A stretch of DNA of 64,000 nucleotides, taken from Sycobia sp. Sy_11. Taxonomy: Eukaryota > Arthropoda > Insecta > Hymenoptera > Epichrysomallidae. The notes below the pieces were generated by a model, which was given only the letters and a program-made list of their open reading frames with translations, searched no databases and had not been told where the DNA came from. The DNA is taken from NCBI GenBank assembly GCA_018907035.1, contig JACCIC010000019.1, forward strand, positions 3,908,501 through 3,972,500, read 5' to 3'. A program made the position numbers and the translations under genes. Below, one piece after another: positions 59,380 through 64,000 of this stretch. The stretch's first letter is position 1; the number at the start of each line of letters is the position of its first letter.

Positions 59380-60203
59380 CACTTTGTATACAGTTCCGAT
59401 ACTTTAATAATACTATACAAAATGCGCTATACTGAAATTGAAAAAATTGCGTCGTAGACAACAACCTCCTCGCACACGAAATGCTTTTTTTTTTTAATTT
59501 TGTCACAGTCTCTCTCTCGCGATATAACGACTTCTGATCTCTTTCCTCTTATTTTTCCCCCCCTCAGAATTTTACTATTCATGCTCTCTTTTCGCGTCTC
59601 ATTCGTCGCCTGGAACAATTTTTTTTCTCGATACGTGGATCTAATTAATTATTTTTTGTTTGTTCTTTATTGTCCATTTGTCGATCGGTAGATATAGGTC
59701 TCTGTCTACCTAATAGTTCATCATTGCGATGATTTTTGTCGAAGTGGCAGTCCGTCCCATTTTTGTTCATTAATTTTTTCATCGGTTCCTCGTCGTTTAT
59801 TTTTTGTTTGCGCACGTGATCCCACATACGTAGATAAACTATTTCTTGTTTCGCGTACACTTTTCATTTTAATCTCCGTTCATTTTACTTTCGGTTTTCT
59901 GGATTTTCATGGCCAATCTTTACGCAGAAGTCGAACAAAACGATAAATTTCGCGATAATTGCCAATATCACTCTGTGTCGTGCCTTCGAATTTCACTGCA
60001 GACGTGTCATTTTTTGTACAGTTGTCGTTTCATTTTAGCGTGCGTCGCGATCTTTTGTTTCCCCCCTCCCCCGTGCCCCTTTTACGATTTCCCCAACACT
60101 TCCTATTGCATTTTCTTTTCCGTCTCTGTAAATTAACGTCCCTCATTCCCCCTCCGATTTCTTTTGCTATTCTTCTCTTTTCTTTATTTCTTCCTATAGT
60201 CGT

Positions 60204-60287
60204 TTAGAATATCGGAAGGAACGCTCCAATAATGGAGATAATAATGACAAGTGATACTGCGACGCAGATCATTATAAAGATCATTTT
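60204..60287 (-). CDS. Syx1A: Syntaxin 1A, alternative last coding exon A (variant membrane anchor)
   Basis: The first anchor exon in transcription order. It follows a strong pyrimidine tract and acceptor (CTCTTTTTTGTCCACAG, plus 60288-60304). It starts in phase 0, encodes 27 residues (KMIFIMICVAVSLVIIISII then GAFLPIF) and stops at TAA (60204-60206). It aligns in register with the other two anchor exons (K at 1, I at 3, I at 5, I at 7, C at 8), but has Met in place of the second Lys and ends in a hydrophobic PIF tail. An AATAAA lies only 16 nt after the stop (plus TTTATT 60183-60188), so a short 3' UTR is possible. The gene continues off the right edge. Confidence 0.82.
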   Translation of the reverse strand, partial: KMIFIMICVAVSLVIIISIIGAFLPIF

Positions 60288-60925
60288 CTGTGGACAAAAA
60301 AGAGAAAAGAAAGGGCAAGTCAGTTTATGATTGTGGATGATGATGATTAACAACAACAGTTATTAGTCTTTTTGTCTTACAGAATGGATAGTTCGTAGAA
60401 AATTTGGCGTGTCGTATTGTACATGCTGACTTTTATTTTCATAATGTAAGGTAATATCGTCAACCAAAAATGTGATGATTAATCAAAGATATAGAAAGCC
60501 TCTATTAAATGCTGTATAACGTTTGAATAAGAATAAGAGAAAGAGCAAAAGTTTGTTTTTGTAGAAAATAGTTCGTTAAAAAAAAAACTAAAATAAACGT
60601 GCTCTCTACAAGATAAATTATTGCATTTATATAAGGTGTGCTGCCTCTGCCGAAGCTCTGATGCGTGTCCCTCTTTGTTGCAAGTAAATATGATAACGGA
60701 AGCGAGTAAAAAATTTCGATAAATCCATCCAAAATTCAATTGCTTGCAGTCATGCAAAGAAAACTGTTAATGTTACTTTGTTGTTGCTGTTGTGATATTT
60801 GGCGATTGTACGGTATGGTGTCGCAATAAGTCCAATCGAGCGTGTATAGTTGCGATTATTGAGGCGGATGCGCAGAGATTCGCATTACTTATGCTTACAG
60901 CGTTTCGCGAAGGCTTTTTAATCAT

Positions 60926-61153
60926 TCATGGCTTTTGAAAAAATGGTCCAGCGAATGGAATGGCATGAGGAGGTTCTATCGGTACCGAGTGACCGAAGAT
61001 ATAATCGTAGCTCCATTTATTTGTTTTTCTATCAGCTAAGCAATAACGTACGATTTCTTTTCTATAATGTGTAATATGACGTCTACACCCGCATGTCATA
61101 GTGTACCGTATTTTTTGAAAGTCGATATTGCCAAACGCTGTCAGCGCTGGCAT
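60926..61153 (-). other. Possible small ORF, 75 codons
   Basis: ATG to TGA on the minus strand in the same orientation as Syntaxin 1A. The translation is not low-complexity and looks protein-like: MPALTAFGNIDFQKIRYTM at the start, a Cys/His/basic part (TCGCRRHITHYRKEI), then EPPHAIPFAGPFFQKP at the end. No signal peptide or membrane segment. I recognise no family. It may be an intronic small gene, an exon or chance. Confidence 0.25.
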
Positions 61154-61734
61154 TTTTTTCTCATTCGTTAATATTGCTCATATTATTGTCTACGGCGAAT
61201 AGTTTTGAAGAAAATTTATAAATAACTTTGGCATAATGTCTTTCTAATGAAAGAAATTTAGTCTAGTTTCTATCCGTAATTACGTTATACGGCATGTAAA
61301 TACAGTCGACGAAAAACAATCGATATCTCGCTAAATAGACAACGAACTATCTTGTAAATTTAACCTCGCAAATTTTATATTTATATGTAACAATTTTCTT
61401 AGTTTTATGAATTTTGTATCGTCAGTAAAAAAGAAAGAGATAAGAAAATCGATAGAACCTCATTAAGCGGGAGACAAGTTCTGGTCGTGTATCGTTGCAT
61501 CGGGGACCGTAAATGTCTCGGTGGTAGTAAGTAGTGATATAAGTGTACTTGTCATGCCAGATAAATACTATGCGAGGTAATGCCAATTCGATCAATTATA
61601 CAATTCTGCAGCGAAAGCACTTGAGAAAACTTACTAATGGGGGAAAAAAAAACAAACACATGCAGATATGCAAAAACTGTACATCTATCTATATACGAAA
61701 TTCACAAATACGCTCGATAATCCAAAAGTAGCGG

Positions 61735-62500
61735 CGCGACTGAGTACGTGCCCGTGGAATTCCGTGGCGTCATCGAGCTCTCCGCGTATAAGGACTCGCG
61801 CGCGCGTATCGAGGGATGCGCGTGCACGGCGTTAAATCAATCCAGAGATTAACCTACGGTGTCCCCCCCCCCCGCCCACCTCACACCAACCCGGTCACCG
61901 TCGTTTCCATCGACGATCGAACGCCTGAAATTCCCACCACGACGGATATTTTACGCGCCCTCCTCCCACCCTACCAGCTCACCCGTACACGTTAAAGAAT
62001 ACGCAGGAGCGTCGCGTGTGTATACGGGCGACAGTAGTAACGGTCCGGCTATGTCGGACGGATCGTCGCTGCTGCCGTCGCTGCTGCCGCTGCTCCCGCT
62101 GAGCGCGCTGCATGTATATACGTAAACTCTCGATCCCTGCGGATTAACCCAACGACTATATATATATAAACACAGCACACGAATCTCGGAATCGTACATC
62201 GTTCGGATCTCTCGCGCTGCTCTCGTTATTCTAGTCCCGTGCCGGTCTTTTCTCGCTTCTTTTACCTCCGCCACCGAACAAATAAGCCGCTCAGGGGAGG
62301 AATAACGCCGATCGATCTGGTTCGAGTGGTAGGGGGGGGGGCGCAGCAGACACAGAAAAACAGAGAAAATCTATATGTTCGACACGGTAGAGTGAAATTT
62401 CGTTTAGGCTGATTATTTAGGCGAGCGTGAAAAATCCGACGGGCCGTAGTAGCCCGGCGTGCATCTCAGTCGCGTCGGGCACGATTAGTGTCTTTTTTTT
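61735..62500. promoter_or_regulatory. CpG-rich island inside the Syntaxin 1A region
   Basis: GC- and CpG-rich DNA (for example GACTCGCGCGCGCGTATCG at 61793-61811, poly-C near 61863, GCTGCTGCCG repeats at 62069-62100) stands out from AT-rich flanks. A TATAAGG word at 61787-61793 precedes the densest part. It could be an internal promoter or enhancer; no transcript start can be fixed. Confidence 0.3.
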
Positions 62501-63320
62501 CTCTTATCGGCGCTTCGCCTAAATTCAGGATTAGAGGAGATGGCCACAAATGACCGAGGATCAACGAAATTCATTAATATGTACTTTCTACGTTTTCTAC
62601 ATTATTCGTACCATTTTTTCCCATATTATTTTCGTACGAAGCTCGGCTTTTTGCGCGAACTTTAATTAACGTCGACAGATTTTGTTTGCGAATATGTTTT
62701 TGCAGATATTTTATCGGCGAAGTCGAGATTTATTCTTTTAGAAGGAATATGCGAATAAAAAAAGTTTGCCATAGGTTAAAATGAAATTCATATATAATGA
62801 AAGTCATATATAAAAGACGTGTATTTTTAAACTTTTTTTTTCATAGTAGGCAGTTTTAATTTATTTTCAGCGTACGAATCGTTTTTTATTTTAAATTTAG
62901 AATAATGTAAACAATGAAATATATAAAAAGCATAAAGTTTTTGATATTACGGACGGATTTGGTCTTTGCCTTCTTTAGAGAAAAAATATCTTAACATATT
63001 TGAATAAATCTCAAGCACGAAAGATCTATGTAATAGGAAAATCAGTTATAAGGCAGCTAAAATGGAAAAATCCACGTAACAATCAATACGAAAAATATTT
63101 TTTTTAATTTTCTATACAACGAACGCCCAATAAACTTTGACCGGTTCTTAATTCGATTTTCGAACGACGAACGTAAGCAATATTTGTCGCCACGAATATA
63201 GAAGGAGAAAAAAATGATTATGAAATAATATGCCAGAAAGATCCGTCAATGTCGTTAGCACATGGAGTCGTATCATATATGCGCGCGTCTATAATAGTAA
63301 GGATAAAAGAGAATGATCAA

Positions 63321-63324
<4 letters not shown>

Positions 63325-63373
<49 letters not shown>

Positions 63374-63519
63374 TGCTTAGATAAAAGCGCATATAACCAC
63401 ATACTCATGCATCATGCTTTGGAAAATATTCGTGTATAAACGGAGAGAGACATCGGAGATACATAGACGCTAGCCTATAAATATCGTTTCTCTCAACAGA
63501 TATTGCTTTCAATCACATA

Positions 63520-63579
<60 letters not shown>
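63325..63579 (+). repeat. Two (TA)n microsatellites
   Basis: Arrays at 63325-63368 and 63528-63579, 160 bp apart, each of 20-26 TA units. Confidence 0.95.
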
Positions 63580-63581
<2 letters not shown>

Positions 63582-64000
63582 CACCGATGAATACGGCGCG
63601 ACGATTGCTTTCTACTGCTATCTATTTCTACGGACAAACGCGCGCGCGCACAAAAGCACACACACGCACACAGAAGCACACTCAGACGTTTGTACTCTAG
63701 GGTCGTTAACGCGAACGTCCGTCATATTATGCAGGCTTATATATCTCCTCTTTCGTCGGTCCGACTTAATTGCTACGTATGTATATATATATAGGTCCCA
63801 TAGCAAAATGTACAGGGAAATACACACGCACTCGCACACATACATACATACATATATACATACATAAATACGTACATACACACGCGCACGCATGCACGAA
63901 CATGGATGTACGCGCATAATTGAAACGCGACGCAGCATCGTGCGCGAGCCGTTTCGAAACCCTGTCGTGCGTTGTTGCGGGCAAGAAATTGTACATATAC

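Larger units (their letters stand above)
58040..60180. other. Syntaxin 1A intron between anchor exons B and A
   Basis: Mostly AT-rich, with a (TA)n array at 59321-59371 and T-rich DNA at 59480-60190. Two protein-like open frames (58420-58740 plus and 58855-59112 minus) are listed separately. Confidence 0.5.
60300..64000. other. Syntaxin 1A intron, upstream of the anchor exons
   Basis: No SNARE-motif exon was found on the minus strand up to the window end, so the exon ending in KARR must lie further right. The block holds a CpG-rich patch at 61735-62500, a minus-strand open frame at 60926-61153, and (TA)n arrays at 63325-63368 and 63528-63579, with CA/TA-mixed repeats at 63830-63890. Confidence 0.5.

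Noticed and set aside
60820..60890. Possible small RNA gene near the GCGATTG words
   Set aside because: No tRNA, snRNA or hairpin structure could be drawn.

Overview
The window looks like an insect nuclear genome, most likely a hymenopteran and plausibly an ant. The basis is small GT-AG introns, strongly AT-rich intergenic DNA broken by CpG-rich islands, very dense dinucleotide microsatellites, and protein exons that closely match insect families I recognise. Five genes can be supported; everything else is intronic or intergenic DNA. Most long open frames in the gaps are artefacts of (TA)n, (GA)n, (CA)n or homopolymer tracts.

Layout from left to right. (1) 1.54-1.80 kb, minus strand: first coding exon of a Neurotactin-like adhesion protein; the rest of the gene lies off the left edge. 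(2) 2-24 kb: a gene-poor block with many (TA)n and (GA)n arrays, CpG-rich patches, a 330-bp inverted-repeat element (17.93-18.26 kb), a degenerate hammerhead/Penelope-like motif (16.3 kb) and a 125-bp tandem duplication (19.8-20.05 kb). (3) 24.49-27.14 kb, plus strand: a complete five-exon C2H2 zinc-finger gene (541 aa). Three of its introns cut exactly in the codon before the first cysteine of a finger. (4) 27.5-38.1 kb: intergenic, with an orphan CpG island and TATA box near 33.6 kb. (5) 38.17-40.76 kb, plus strand: complete coronin (coro, 491 aa). (6) 41.81-43.33 kb, plus strand: a complete seven-exon secreted TP53I13-family protein (308 aa), about 1 kb behind coronin. (7) 43.6-53.7 kb: T-rich, microsatellite-rich intergenic DNA. 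(8) 53.8-60.3 kb, minus strand: three alternative last coding exons of the neuronal t-SNARE Syntaxin 1A. Each encodes a complete but different C-terminal membrane anchor with its own stop codon. The SNARE domain and the rest of the gene lie beyond the right edge.

The strongest biological story is the Syntaxin 1A 3' cassette: one SNARE protein could be given three different transmembrane anchors and three different juxtamembrane basic clusters by choice of terminal exon. C. elegans unc-64 is known to use alternative C-terminal anchors, so the principle is not new, but this three-exon arrangement deserves transcript evidence. Coronin (actin), Neurotactin (neural adhesion) and Syntaxin 1A (synaptic fusion) are neighbours here but need not work together. 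There is no sign of an operon, a CRISPR array or a horizontally acquired system.
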